A stretch of DNA of 64,000 nucleotides, taken from Actinoplanes sandaracinus (lineage in GTDB: Bacteria > Actinomycetota > Actinomycetes > Mycobacteriales > Micromonosporaceae). Shown here piece by piece: positions 42,675 to 51,215 of the stretch. Both the position numbers and the translations under genes were made by a program. The notes below the pieces were generated by a model, which did not search any database, was not told the origin of the DNA, and saw nothing but the letters and a program-made list of their open reading frames with translations. The DNA lies in NCBI RefSeq assembly GCF_030009775.1, contig NZ_JASCTH010000021.1:124001-188000 (forward strand). The letters are read 5' to 3'. Position 1 is the first letter of the stretch; the number at the start of each line of letters is the position of its first letter.

Positions 42675-42855
42675 CTGTCATCGATGCCTGAGAGGTTCAC
42701 CGCCGGGGCGGCTTGCACCTTGGGCGCAGGACGCGTGGTCCTGACTTTCCAGAGTCGCCTCACCGATCGCGGTACGGGGGCCTGAGAGATTCTGAGGGAG
42801 AAGTTGCTCCTTCGGCGTCCTCGCCGCGGGCGGCGAGGACTCTCCCGCGGCGGCT
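42675..42855 (-). promoter_or_regulatory. Tandem glycine riboswitch
   Basis: On the minus strand two gcvT-type aptamers follow each other. The first (about 42855-42779) has GCGGGAGAGTCC, GCCGAAGGAGCAA and TCTCAGG. The second (about 42755-42675) has GGCGACTCTGGAAAG, GCCCAAGGTGCAA and CCTCTCAGG. These are the conserved cores of the glycine class. The element ends about 35 nt before the gcvT start, so expression of gcvT-sdaA should rise with glycine. Confidence 0.93.
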
Positions 42856-43075
42856 GTCGCGGCGAAAATGTTCACTTGTGGCTGGGACCCTACCTGGTCG
42901 GGGTCCGCATTCCCACCTTCTCCGACGGTCTCCTGCCGGCGGCTCTCCAGGCCTTCTCGAGGTCACCGGGATCACCGCCCAGCGGGGCGGCCTGTGCACC
43001 GTTCACCTCACCGAGTCCGAGACCCAGCCGATGGTCGCCTGACCGGGCAGCCCGCGCGGGGGAGAAGCGGACCGG

Positions 43076-43924
43076 TCAGGCGAAGGACTCCTGGCCGACG
43101 ACCCGCAGCAGGTCCAGGTGTCCCGCGGTCGGGGTGCCGGGCGGGGCGGTGAGCAGCACGAGCCGCTGGTCCTCCGCCGGCGTGAGCAGCGTCTCGCAGT
43201 CGAGTTCGAGCAGCCCCACGGTCGGGTGCTGCACCCGCAGCCGGCTGTGCCGGCGCACCGCCACCTCGTGCCGGTCCCACAGTGTCGCGAACTCCGCGCT
43301 CCCCGACCGCAGCCGCTCGACCAGCCGGGACGCCACCGGATCCGGGCCCCGCCGCGCGACCGCCGCCCGCAGGTCCGCCACATGCAGCCGGCTGCAGTAA
43401 TCGTGCTCCTCGAGCGGATAGGCGGCCCGGATCCGTGGATCGTTGAACCAGCGCCACACGATGTTGTGGTCCTGCTCGTGGTCGTGCCGCACCGTCGGGC
43501 AGACGTCGCCGAACAGCGTCTCGGCCAGCGCGTTCTGCGCCAGCAGATCCCCGAGGTCGCTGATCACCTGCGCCGGGACCCCGGTCAGCTGATCGAGGAG
43601 GTAGAGCAACCCGGGCCGCACGTGACCGCCCGCCGGCCGCCCGGCCGGCGGGCGGTGCCCGGCCAGCAGGTACAGATGGTCGCGTTCGTCGTCGCTGAGC
43701 CGCAGCGCCTGCCCCAGGGCGCGCAGGATCTGTGTGGACGGCTGCGGGCTGCGCGCCTGTTCCAGGCGCATCAGGTAATCCGCGGACATCCCGGCGAGCA
43801 GCGCCACCTCCTCACGGCGCAACCCGGGGGTCCGCCGCCGCGGTCCCGCCGTGAGCCCGACGTCCTTGGGCCGCAGTCGTTCCCGGCACCGGCGCACGAA
43901 GTCGGCGAGTTCCCGTCGATCCAT
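43076..43924 (-). CDS. XRE family regulator with MmyB-like ligand domain
   Basis: A 282-residue protein. The N-terminal Cro/C1 HTH reads RTPGLRREEVALLAGMSADY ... RLEQARSPQPSTQILRALG. The C-terminal MmyB-type domain is recognisable from QNALAETLFGDV ... NIVWRWFNDPRIRAAYP and the ending HPTVGLLELDCETLLTPAED. Such proteins bind acyl ligands through a PAS-like fold and usually repress a divergent oxidoreductase gene. That is exactly the context here. ATG 43933 is an alternative start. Confidence 0.9.
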   Translation of the reverse strand: MDRRELADFVRRCRERLRPKDVGLTAGPRRRTPGLRREEVALLAGMSADYLMRLEQARSPQPSTQILRALGQALRLSDDERDHLYLLAGHRPPAGRPAGGHVRPGLLYLLDQLTGVPAQVISDLGDLLAQNALAETLFGDVCPTVRHDHEQDHNIVWRWFNDPRIRAAYPLEEHDYCSRLHVADLRAAVARRGPDPVASRLVERLRSGSAEFATLWDRHEVAVRRHSRLRVQHPTVGLLELDCETLLTPAEDQRLVLLTAPPGTPTAGHLDLLRVVGQESFA

Positions 43925-44054
43925 GACCGCCATGGTCGCGCACTCGCCGGAGCAGAGCCAAGGACCGCCGATCCTAGGCAGGCCGGTCCGCTCCACAACC
44001 GCGTCCGCCCGCCGCAGTCTGGACGCCGAACGATCCACGAGAAAGGTGGCGACC

Positions 44055-44963
44055 ATGAAGGCGATCGTCTTCGAACGGTTCGGCGGTCCCGAGGTGCTGC
44101 GGCACACCGAGGTGGAGGCGCCGGCTCCCGGGCCCGATCAGATCCGGCTGCGGGTGGTGGCGGCCGGCGTCAACCCGCTCGACTACAAGATCCGCAACGG
44201 CTGGCTGGAGCGAGTGTTCCCGACCACGTTTCCCGCGATCCCCGGCCTGGAGGCCGCCGGAGTCGTCGACGCGGTCGGCGCGAACGTCACCGCCCTGGCC
44301 CCCGGCGACGAGGTGTTCGGGTTCACCGACACCGGCGCCTACGCCGAGTTTGCGCTGGCCACCGTCGTCGCTCGCAAGCCCGCCGCGCTGAGCTGGGAGG
44401 AGGCGGCCTCACTCCCGGTGGCCGGCGAGACCGCCCAGCGTGTCCTGGACCTGCTCGGGGTCAAGGACGGCGAGACCGTCCTGGTGCACGCCGCGGCGGG
44501 GGCGGTCGGCGGCGTCGCCGTCCAGCTCGCGACCGCCCGCGGCGCGACCGTCATCGGTACGGCGTCACCCGCCAACCACGACTACCTGCGGTCCCTGGGC
44601 GTCGTCCCGGTCGCGTACGGTGAAGGCCTCGCCGACCGGGTCCGGGCGGCAGCCCCGCAGGGCGTCGACGCGGTCTTCGACGCCGCCGGGCAGGGCGCGC
44701 TGCCGCCGTCCGTCGAGCTGCTCGGCGGCGCCACCGACCGCATCATCACGATCGCCGACGCGGTGGCCGCCCAGGAGCTGGGCATCCACTTCTCCGCCAA
44801 CGGCGACCGCACCCCGGACGGGCTGGCCGAACACGCGCGCCTGGCCACGGCCGGCATGCTGCGCCTCGAGGTGGCCCAGACGTTCCCCTTGGCCGACGCC
44901 GCGCACGCCCACTCCCGGAGCGCCTCCGGCCACACCCGCGGCAAACTCCTCCTACGTCCCTGA
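44055..44963 (+). CDS. NADP-dependent quinone oxidoreductase-like protein (MDR family)
   Basis: A 302-residue zinc-free medium-chain dehydrogenase. It starts MKAIVFERFGGPEVLRHTEV and has the GroES-like fold (AAGVNPLDYKIRNG). The NADP Rossmann motif is VLVHAAAGAVGGVAVQLATA. The catalytic zinc ligands of alcohol dehydrogenases are absent, as in quinone reductases. It is divergent from the XRE/MmyB gene, its probable repressor, with GAAAGGTGG before the ATG. Confidence 0.9.
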   Translation: MKAIVFERFGGPEVLRHTEVEAPAPGPDQIRLRVVAAGVNPLDYKIRNGWLERVFPTTFPAIPGLEAAGVVDAVGANVTALAPGDEVFGFTDTGAYAEFALATVVARKPAALSWEEAASLPVAGETAQRVLDLLGVKDGETVLVHAAAGAVGGVAVQLATARGATVIGTASPANHDYLRSLGVVPVAYGEGLADRVRAAAPQGVDAVFDAAGQGALPPSVELLGGATDRIITIADAVAAQELGIHFSANGDRTPDGLAEHARLATAGMLRLEVAQTFPLADAAHAHSRSASGHTRGKLLLRP

Positions 44964-45025
44964 CGGCAGGGCGGGAACACGAGGAATCAGCCGTGAGTGG
45001 ACATCACCTGTCTGAGTTCGCCGCT

Positions 45026-45907
45026 TCATGAGGCGGGCGAAGTCCGCAGCATGTCGATGTAGACGTTCTGATACTCGTCCAGGACGGGCGCGATGTCGAC
45101 GGCGTGAGCCGCGTAGGTGTCGAACAATCGTCGATAGGTGTCGACGTCCTTGCGGCTGCGAGAGATGAGCCCGGTGTTGTAGAGATCGACGACGACGAGC
45201 CGGTCGTCCAGCAACTCGAACCCGTGCAACGGCGGGATGACCGGCGCGTCGTCGCGGAGCAGGGCGATGCTCACATTGGCATGACGAGCGAGGACGTCAC
45301 GAAGGTGGCTGATCTGGGTCAGCATCTCCACCAAGGGATACTTCCGGGGCCTGAGCACGGACTCGCCGACGACGAACCGGAAAGATTTACTTCGGTCCGC
45401 GAGAGCTACCTGTCGTTTGACCCGTGCTGACACCGCGGCCAGCAACTCCTGTTCCGTGAGGTCGTCGGTGGTGGGATCGATGAGACCCCGGAATTCCCGG
45501 AAGACGCTTTTCGCGTATCCGCTCGTCTGCAGTAGTCCGGGCACCAAGGCGGGCTCGAAGACCCGCAAGATTGTCGCGGTGGATTCCCAATGGGTCAGCG
45601 ACCGCTGCTGACCGGCGAAACCGGTCACGGGAGGCCGCCAGTCGGTCATGCGGTCCTGCATTTGTTCCGCGCGTTCGGACAGTTGCAGCGCCAACTCCGC
45701 GCCCGCGCCGAGCGCCCGGGCGATGATGCCGATGTCTTTCGGATCAGGCCGGCCCAGTCCGCGTTCGATACGTGAGATCTTGGGCTGGCTCATACCCACC
45801 CGCTCGGCGAGTTCCGCTCCGGTGAGTCCGCTGGCGTGCCGCATCCGCGCCAGAGTCGCGCCGACCGCTTCCTCTTCGTCGTCGGGAGGGCCGGGTGTGT
45901 GTGCCAC
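45026..45907 (-). CDS. XRE family regulator with DUF5753 domain
   Basis: A 293-residue protein of the WhiJ-like actinobacterial class. The HTH reads MRHASGLTGAELAERVGMSQ and PKISRIERGLGRPDPKDI. The DUF5753 domain includes ATILRVFEPALVPGLLQTSG, YAKSVFREF and the terminal YQNVYIDML. These regulators usually act with a small acidic partner encoded next to them; here the 79-residue gene 28 nt upstream is the candidate. GTG 45907 is the start nearest to the HTH without extra low-complexity sequence. Confidence 0.9.
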   Translation of the reverse strand: MAHTPGPPDDEEEAVGATLARMRHASGLTGAELAERVGMSQPKISRIERGLGRPDPKDIGIIARALGAGAELALQLSERAEQMQDRMTDWRPPVTGFAGQQRSLTHWESTATILRVFEPALVPGLLQTSGYAKSVFREFRGLIDPTTDDLTEQELLAAVSARVKRQVALADRSKSFRFVVGESVLRPRKYPLVEMLTQISHLRDVLARHANVSIALLRDDAPVIPPLHGFELLDDRLVVVDLYNTGLISRSRKDVDTYRRLFDTYAAHAVDIAPVLDEYQNVYIDMLRTSPAS

Positions 45908-45935
45908 GTCGGCCCCCTTCGACGTCTCTGCGGGG

Positions 45936-46175
45936 TCAGGCTGGGGAGAGGTTCTGGACCGCCTCGGCGAGTAGCTCGATAGGAACCTCCACCAGGGTCT
46001 CACCGTCACCAACGGTCACGCCGGCGCGTTCTGCCGGAACGGTGAAGCCTTGCACCAGCACGGTGCCCGAACCAGTCACGTACACCGTGGGGCAGACGCC
46101 CGACGTGCACTGGTTTGCTACTACGCGTAGTGGCGTCAACCGCGACCGCTCGGCTTGCTCCTCAGATTGATTCAT
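45936..46175 (-). CDS. Small partner protein upstream of the XRE/DUF5753 gene
   Basis: A 79-residue acidic protein whose centre reads VVANQCTSGVCPTVYVTGSG, with a Cys-x4-Cys pair, then VLVQGFTVPAERAGV and a helical acidic end. I recognise this as a family repeatedly found beside XRE/DUF5753 regulators in actinobacteria, but it has no established name or reaction. It is on the same strand and 28 nt ahead of the regulator, so co-expression is likely. Confidence 0.75.
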   Translation of the reverse strand: MNQSEEQAERSRLTPLRVVANQCTSGVCPTVYVTGSGTVLVQGFTVPAERAGVTVGDGETLVEVPIELLAEAVQNLSPA

Positions 46176-46391
46176 GGGGGGAGCATATTCACGCCTTCCC
46201 GCTTGTAAAGTCGAAACGCCGGATTGCAGGCCTCCGCCAGCTACCTGGCAGCTTGCATCTTACCTAACTGCGACCTAGCCGCCAGTCATCGATATGAGAT
46301 CCTTTCTCGCCAAGTGAATAGACGTCGCAATTCACCGGCCGTGAATAGACACTGTGGGTAGTCTTCCCGATGCCCTTTGGTGGTGGCTTCC

Positions 46392-46625
46392 ATGATCGAA
46401 AAAGACCTGGGTGAGAGACCGGGAACGCCGGTCCCTCCCTCCTCGCGCCATCGGATGGCGATCCTGCTAGCGCTGGTTGCCGCCGGCGTCATCAGCGTCG
46501 TCGCCGGATTGCTGTCCCACGCGGCCGGCAACAACATTCCCGACGCCATTCTCACCGGCGGCGCCGCGTTCGCCGGGGCTGTCGGACTGTCCCTGACGAT
46601 CGCCCACTATGTCGGCGTGAAGTGA
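46392..46625 (+). CDS. Small two-helix membrane protein
   Basis: A 77-residue protein from ATG 46392: a polar N-terminus (MIEKDLGERPGTPVPPSSRH), a hydrophobic helix MAILLALVAAGVISVVAGLL, a short loop (SHAAGNNIPDAIL) and a second helix. It is similar to small orphan membrane proteins of actinobacteria; function unknown. It lies 200 nt after the start of the divergent XRE partner gene; nothing specific is visible in that gap. Confidence 0.65.
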   Translation: MIEKDLGERPGTPVPPSSRHRMAILLALVAAGVISVVAGLLSHAAGNNIPDAILTGGAAFAGAVGLSLTIAHYVGVK

Positions 46626-46637
46626 GGCCGGTGCCTC

Positions 46638-47150
46638 TCAGGGCCGGAAGTCGCGGATGACGTGGTCGCCGTCGCGGGCGGTTTCGGTGAAGCCGGCCTT
46701 GGCGGCGACCGCGGCGGAAGCGCCGTTGGCGGGCTTGTGCCGGATCGTGATCCGGTCGATACCCGGCAGGGTCACCGCGACGCGGGTCAGCGCCTTCACC
46801 GCGGCCGTCATGTGGCCCCGGCCCGCGTAGGGCGTACGCGTCCAGTAGCCGATCTCCAGGATGCCCGGTCCCATCCGTGTCATCAGGCCGATCGCTCCGA
46901 TGAGTTCGCCGACGGTGGTGAACACGGCGTAGTTGAACTCGGTGCCCCGCGCCCAGTTCTCCACCGATTGTTCGGCGTACGCACGGGCCTCGGCCGGCCC
47001 GTAGTCGTCGGTGGCCCACGGCATCCACGGCTGCAACTCGGCCAGCGACTCGTGGACGGCGGCGCTGAGTTCCCCGGCCCACTCCGGTTCCCAGCGCTTC
47101 AGCACGAGCTCGCCGGCATTGATCATCTCGGGCGGTTCCATGATCACCAT
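46638..47150 (-). CDS. RimJ/RimL-type GNAT N-acetyltransferase
   Basis: A 170-residue acetyltransferase. The N-terminal substrate region includes LVLKRWEPEWAGELSAAVHE and LQPWMPWATDDYGP, typical of the RimJ/RimL class. The acetyl-CoA loop is YWTRTPYAGRGHMTAAVKAL, followed by IRHKPANGASAAVAAKAGF. ATG 47141 is a possible later start. It is convergent with the small membrane protein. The substrate is unknown; protein N-termini or amino-sugar drugs are typical for relatives. Confidence 0.9.
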   Translation of the reverse strand: MVIMEPPEMINAGELVLKRWEPEWAGELSAAVHESLAELQPWMPWATDDYGPAEARAYAEQSVENWARGTEFNYAVFTTVGELIGAIGLMTRMGPGILEIGYWTRTPYAGRGHMTAAVKALTRVAVTLPGIDRITIRHKPANGASAAVAAKAGFTETARDGDHVIRDFRP

Positions 47151-47249
47151 TCTGCAGGAGGAGGACGGACCGTCTATATCGCAGGTTAGGGATGCGGATC
47201 CGGCTGCGGCCAGATCCGCGGGTGGCCGTCGACGAGCAGACTTCAGGGC

Positions 47250-48185
47250 ATGCTGATGTCGCCGCCCCCCGGCAGTCCTTACCACCGTCTCGCCCGCACC
47301 CCCGTTCACCGCTGGTGGCGCCCCGTCCTCGGCACGCTGTTCCTCGTCGTGGCGGCCCTCGTCATGATGATCGGCCTGGTGGGTGTGAGCAGCGGGGCCG
47401 CCTGGATGGCGGGCCGCCCCGACGGCCCGGACGGTATTCCCACCTTCGGCGCGCTGACCGACACGGCGCTCGGTTTCGTGGCGATCGCCCTGGTGCTGCC
47501 GCTGATCCTGGTGGCGGTCATCTGGATTCAGCGGCGCCCGGTCGGAACGATCTCCTCGGTCACCGGCGCGCTGCGGTGGCGCTGGCTGCTGATCTGTCTG
47601 CCGGTCGCGCTGGTGGCGATCCTGCTGTTCCTCAGCGGCGGACTGCTGCTGTCCGAGGCGACCGGGGTGGACGCGGGTCTCGGCGATCCGCTGGCAGGCT
47701 GGGGCCCGTTCCTGACATCGGCCGCGGTGCTGGTCCTGGTGGTGCCGTTCCAGGCCGCCGCCGAGGAGTACCTGTGCCGGGGCTGGCTGTTGCAGGGTCT
47801 CGGTGTCTGGTTCCGCGGTCCGTGGCTGCCGATCGTGGCGCAGGCGGCGGTGTTCGCGGCGCTGCACGGCTGGGGGACCCCGTTCGGGTTCGCCGACCTG
47901 CTGTTGTTCGGTGTGGTCGCGGGCTGGGTGACGGTGCGCACCGGCGGGCTGGAGGCGGCGATCGCGCTGCACGTGGTGAACAACCTGGTGACGATGGTGG
48001 TGGCCGCGGCCTACGGTCAGTTGACCGTGGAGGAGACGGCCGCGGACATGCCCTGGCAGCTCGCCGTGGCGGACGCCCCCGTACTGATCGGTTTCGGTCT
48101 GGTGATCGTGTGGTTGGCGCGCCGCCGCGCCCTTCCGTCCGCCACGCCGATCGCCTCCTACGACCTCGTGGCCGGCGCACGATGA
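47250..48185 (+). CDS. CPBP family intramembrane metalloprotease
   Basis: A 311-residue membrane protein with about eight helices and the CPBP/Abi active-site motifs: AAEEYLCRGWLLQGL (EExxxR), AVFAALHGWGTPF (FxxxH) and AIALHVVNNLVTM (HxxxN). These form the glutamate/histidine metal site in the membrane. Substrates are unknown; relatives process prenylated proteins or give bacteriocin self-immunity. The gene stands alone and is followed by the long leader of the next gene. Confidence 0.9.
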   Translation: MLMSPPPGSPYHRLARTPVHRWWRPVLGTLFLVVAALVMMIGLVGVSSGAAWMAGRPDGPDGIPTFGALTDTALGFVAIALVLPLILVAVIWIQRRPVGTISSVTGALRWRWLLICLPVALVAILLFLSGGLLLSEATGVDAGLGDPLAGWGPFLTSAAVLVLVVPFQAAAEEYLCRGWLLQGLGVWFRGPWLPIVAQAAVFAALHGWGTPFGFADLLLFGVVAGWVTVRTGGLEAAIALHVVNNLVTMVVAAAYGQLTVEETAADMPWQLAVADAPVLIGFGLVIVWLARRRALPSATPIASYDLVAGAR

Positions 48186-48379
48186 GACACCCGATTTGGG
48201 CGTCCGGTCGGGACGATCATCGTCTAAAAGGGGTAATAACCGTAGAGTCGGGAATTCCCTGACGTTATAAAGATCAAATAGGGCAAATACTGAGAAGAAC
48301 GTCACTATCTGGGGCTCTGAGCTTGGTCCTCGGCCCATCGACGTGGTTACCGTCGGGCCGTCCCGCCAAAGCGGGCACC

Positions 48380-48542
48380 GAGGGTGGACCGCCGAGTCCT
48401 GCCGCCGCTCTCGGACACGAATCCATGGCAGGAGCGGGGGACCCAATTTTTCGGCGCGCCGGACGGCGCGCCTCGGGGTGAAGCCGTGCATGAAACGGCC
48501 GGGCCACTCTGCCCGAACCCGACAGCTCACCTCGTAGGCGTG
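48380..48542 (+). promoter_or_regulatory. c-di-AMP (ydaO-yuaA) riboswitch
   Basis: The leader of the cell-wall hydrolase gene shows the actinobacterial ydaO core: GCCGAGTCCTGCC, GGCAGGAGCGGGGGACCCA, a variable GC stem and GGGGTGAAGCC. GGCCGGGCCACTC, CCCGAACCCGACAGCTCACC and TCGTAGGCGTGG follow, running into the ribosome site. This class senses c-di-AMP and turns off rpf-type and LysM genes. The leader upstream of it (48186-48379) is AT-richer near 48260-48300 and probably holds the promoter. Confidence 0.92.
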
Positions 48543-48553
48543 GAGGATCATCC

Positions 48554-49129
48554 ATGTCTCGGATCGGTAGACGAACGCGCCTTGCCCTCTGTCTGGTGAC
48601 CGCCGGTGTGACCGGAGCCGGCGTTCTGCTCGGCCCCGCGAGCCCGGCGCAGGCCGCCAAGCAGGTCAACTGGGATGTGGTCGCCAAGTGTGAATCCGGC
48701 GGCCGCTGGCACATCAACACCGGTAACGGGTACCACGGCGGCCTGCAGTTCAGCCGCAGCACGTGGAAGGCGAACGGCGGCGGGAAGTACGCCCCCACCG
48801 CGGACAAGGCCAGCAAGGCCGAGCAGATCGCGATCGCCAACAAGCTCTACAGCAAGCGCGGCCTGAGCCCCTGGCCGACTTGCGGAAAGAAGGCCGGCGT
48901 CTACAAGGCGACGACGGCGAAGAAGGCGGCCAAGAAGGCGACGGCTAAGAAGTCGGCGGTGGCCAAGAAGGCGAGCGGTAAGACCTACGTGGTCCGCCCC
49001 GGCGACACGCTCGCTTCGATCGCCAAGAAACACCACGTCAAGGGCGGTTGGCGTACGCTCTTCGCGCTCAACAAGAAGACGGTGAAGAGCCCCAGCATGA
49101 TCTTCACGGGGCAGCGGATCCGGCTCTGA
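48554..49129 (+). CDS. Secreted resuscitation-promoting-factor-like hydrolase with LysM
   Basis: 191 residues. A signal peptide ends at ASPAQAA. A transglycosylase-like Rpf domain follows (VNWDVVAKCESGGRWHINTG, catalytic Glu in CESGG, and GYHGGLQFSRSTWKANGG). A Lys/Ala-rich linker (ATTAKKAAKKATAKKSAVAK) leads to a C-terminal LysM domain (TYVVRPGDTLASIAKKHHV) that binds peptidoglycan. It cleaves the glycan strand during growth or spore germination, by family knowledge. The c-di-AMP riboswitch controls it, as for relatives in Streptomyces. TGGAGG lies 8 nt before the ATG. Confidence 0.93.
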   Translation: MSRIGRRTRLALCLVTAGVTGAGVLLGPASPAQAAKQVNWDVVAKCESGGRWHINTGNGYHGGLQFSRSTWKANGGGKYAPTADKASKAEQIAIANKLYSKRGLSPWPTCGKKAGVYKATTAKKAAKKATAKKSAVAKKASGKTYVVRPGDTLASIAKKHHVKGGWRTLFALNKKTVKSPSMIFTGQRIRL

Positions 49130-49152
49130 CCCGTACCCCTCTGCTGTGGAAC

Positions 49153-49182
49153 GGAGGGACCGCGTCCGGACGCGGTCCCTCC
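49153..49182. terminator. Bidirectional terminator hairpin
   Basis: GGAGGGACCGCGTCC (49153-49167) is immediately followed by its exact complement (49168-49182). It lies between convergent stops of the cell-wall hydrolase and the efflux pump. Confidence 0.82.
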
Positions 49183-49189
49183 ATTCCGG

Positions 49190-50617
49190 TCACGCTGAGG
49201 TGGTCTCCGCCGCTGCGGCCCGGTCCGCGGCGGCGGGCTGCCGGAGCACCGACAGCGCCACCAGGAACCCGGCGACCAGCAACCCGCCCGAGGTCATGAA
49301 CGCCAGCCGGTACCCGCCGGTCAGCGCCTCGGCTTCCGCCAGCCCCGCCGCGAGCGACTCCCCGGTGCGGGACGCCGCCAAGGTGGAGAGCACCGCCACC
49401 CCGATCGCCATCCCGACCTGCTGTGTCGTGTTGAACAGCCCGGAGGCGAGCCCGGCGTCACTCTCCTTCGCGCCCGACATGGCGAGTGTGGCCAACGCCG
49501 GCAGCACCAGCCCGCCACCGGAGATCAGCAACATCACCGGCAGGAGGTCGATGACGTAGCCGGCCCGCACCGGGATCCGGCTGAGCAGCCCCATCGCCGC
49601 GATCAGCATCGCCAGCCCGGCGAGCAGCACGGTCCGGGCGCCGAACCGGGCGCTGAGCCGCGCCGACACGAACAGCGAGACCGCGCCGATGCCCACCGCC
49701 GCCGGAAGCATCGCCAGCCCGGTCTCGAGTGCGCCGTACCCCAGCACCTTCTGCATGTAGAGCGCGACCAGCACCTGGAAGGCGAACATCCCCGACAGCG
49801 CCAGCATCTGCGCCAGGTTGGCGCCGGCCACGGTGCGCGACCGCAGGATCCGCAGCGGCATCAGCGGAGCGGCGGCGGTCGCCTGCCGCGTCACGAATCC
49901 CGCGAGCAGGGCCAGCGACACCGCGCCCAGGCCGAGAGTGTGCGCCGCCGTCCACCCGTGCTCCTCGACTTTGACGACCGTGTAGATGCCCAGCATCAGC
50001 CCCGAGGTGACCAGAGCGGCCCCGATGACGTCCGCGCCGGCGGACAGCCCCGCCCCGCGATCGCGGGGGAGTGCCCGGAGTGCCAGCGCGACCGTGGCGA
50101 TCCCGATCGGCACGTTGATGAAGAAGATCCAGGGCCAGCTCAGGGCGTCGGTGAGCACCCCGCCGAGCACCTGCCCGATGGACGCTCCGGCGGCCCCGGT
50201 GAAGCTGAAGATCGCGATCGCCCGGCCACGCTCGCCCGGGTCGGTGAAGAGCGTCACCAGGATGCCCAGCACCACGGCGGACGCCATCGCGCTGCCGATC
50301 CCCTGGAGGAACCGGGCGGCGATCAGGGTGCCCGGGCCGGTGGCCAACCCGGCGAGCAGGGACGCGCCGGTGAAGACGACGGTCCCGGCGAGGAACATGG
50401 CGCGGCGGCCGACGAGGTCGCCGAGCCGCCCGGCGAGCAGCAGCAGGCCACCGAACGGGATCAGATAGGCGTTCACCATCCAGCTCAGCCCGGCCGGCGA
50501 GAAGCCGACGTCCTGCTGGATCGCCGGCATCGCCACAGTGACGATGCTGCCGTCCAGGATGGTCATCAGCCCGGCAGCCGACAGTACGCCGAGCGCGGTC
50601 CAGCGTGAGTACAGCAT
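49190..50617 (-). CDS. MFS drug efflux transporter, DHA2 (EmrB/QacA) family
   Basis: A 475-residue permease with 14 predicted helices. The DHA2 motifs are present: LDGSIVTVAMPAIQQDVG (motif D1), GGLLLLAGRLGDLVGRRAMF (motif A) and GQVLGGVLTDALSWPWIFFI (motif C region). It exports hydrophobic compounds in exchange for protons, by family knowledge. A MarR gene lies 71 nt upstream on the same strand and probably controls it. Confidence 0.92.
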   Translation of the reverse strand: MLYSRWTALGVLSAAGLMTILDGSIVTVAMPAIQQDVGFSPAGLSWMVNAYLIPFGGLLLLAGRLGDLVGRRAMFLAGTVVFTGASLLAGLATGPGTLIAARFLQGIGSAMASAVVLGILVTLFTDPGERGRAIAIFSFTGAAGASIGQVLGGVLTDALSWPWIFFINVPIGIATVALALRALPRDRGAGLSAGADVIGAALVTSGLMLGIYTVVKVEEHGWTAAHTLGLGAVSLALLAGFVTRQATAAAPLMPLRILRSRTVAGANLAQMLALSGMFAFQVLVALYMQKVLGYGALETGLAMLPAAVGIGAVSLFVSARLSARFGARTVLLAGLAMLIAAMGLLSRIPVRAGYVIDLLPVMLLISGGGLVLPALATLAMSGAKESDAGLASGLFNTTQQVGMAIGVAVLSTLAASRTGESLAAGLAEAEALTGGYRLAFMTSGGLLVAGFLVALSVLRQPAAADRAAAAETTSA

Positions 50618-50688
50618 GGTTCCTCCCCATCGAAGCCGATAGGAAGGACCCTAGCAGATAGTCCCGTTGCAGACGTTCTTTGTTCGAC

Positions 50689-51177
50689 CTACTTTGCTCG
50701 CTCGCGGGGCCGCCGCGCCGGCTGCGCGCCCTCCAAGGGCTTCGCCAGGTGCCCCGTGGCGAGCCGGTTCAGGGCTCTCACCAGCACCTCACGCTCGTCG
50801 GCGGGCATCGCCGCCAGCGCGTCCCGGTGCACGCCGTCGACGATCGCCTGACTGCGTCTCGCCACCTCGGCGCCCTCCGCGGTCACCGCGATGATCCGCG
50901 CCCGGCGGTCCGTGCTGGACGGGCGCCGCTGTGCGTAGCCCGCCTTCTCCAGGGCGTCGACCGTGACCACCATGGTCGTCTTGTCCATGTCACCCAGTTC
51001 GGCGAGCTGAATCTGCGTCCGCTCCTCCTCCAGCGCGTGCACCAGGACGCAGTGCATCCGCGCCGTCAGGCCGATCTCGGCCAGCGCCGCCGCCATTCGC
51101 GTGCGCAGCACGTGGCTGGTGTGATCCAGCAGGAACGACAGGTCCGTCTCGGTTCGGGTGGGCGCCATCGCAGTCAT
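50689..51177 (-). CDS. MarR family transcriptional regulator
   Basis: A 162-residue regulator. The winged helix reads IQLAELGDMDKTTMVVTVDA with wing RRPSSTDRRARIIAVTAEG, flanked by dimerisation helices. There is an alternative ATG four codons in. It is cotranscribed with the DHA2 efflux pump and is its likely local repressor. A specific operator could not be picked out in the 71-nt gap. Confidence 0.88.
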   Translation of the reverse strand: MTAMAPTRTETDLSFLLDHTSHVLRTRMAAALAEIGLTARMHCVLVHALEEERTQIQLAELGDMDKTTMVVTVDALEKAGYAQRRPSSTDRRARIIAVTAEGAEVARRSQAIVDGVHRDALAAMPADEREVLVRALNRLATGHLAKPLEGAQPARRPRERAK

Positions 51178-51215
51178 GGGTCCAGCGTAGCTTTCGTTTC
51201 ACTCCGGATAATCCG

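Noticed and set aside
42941..43042. Protein-like end LLEVTGITAQRGGLCTVHLT before a stop
   Set aside because: No start, ribosome site or upstream frame; it follows the glycine riboswitch region. It may be a remnant but is too short to call.
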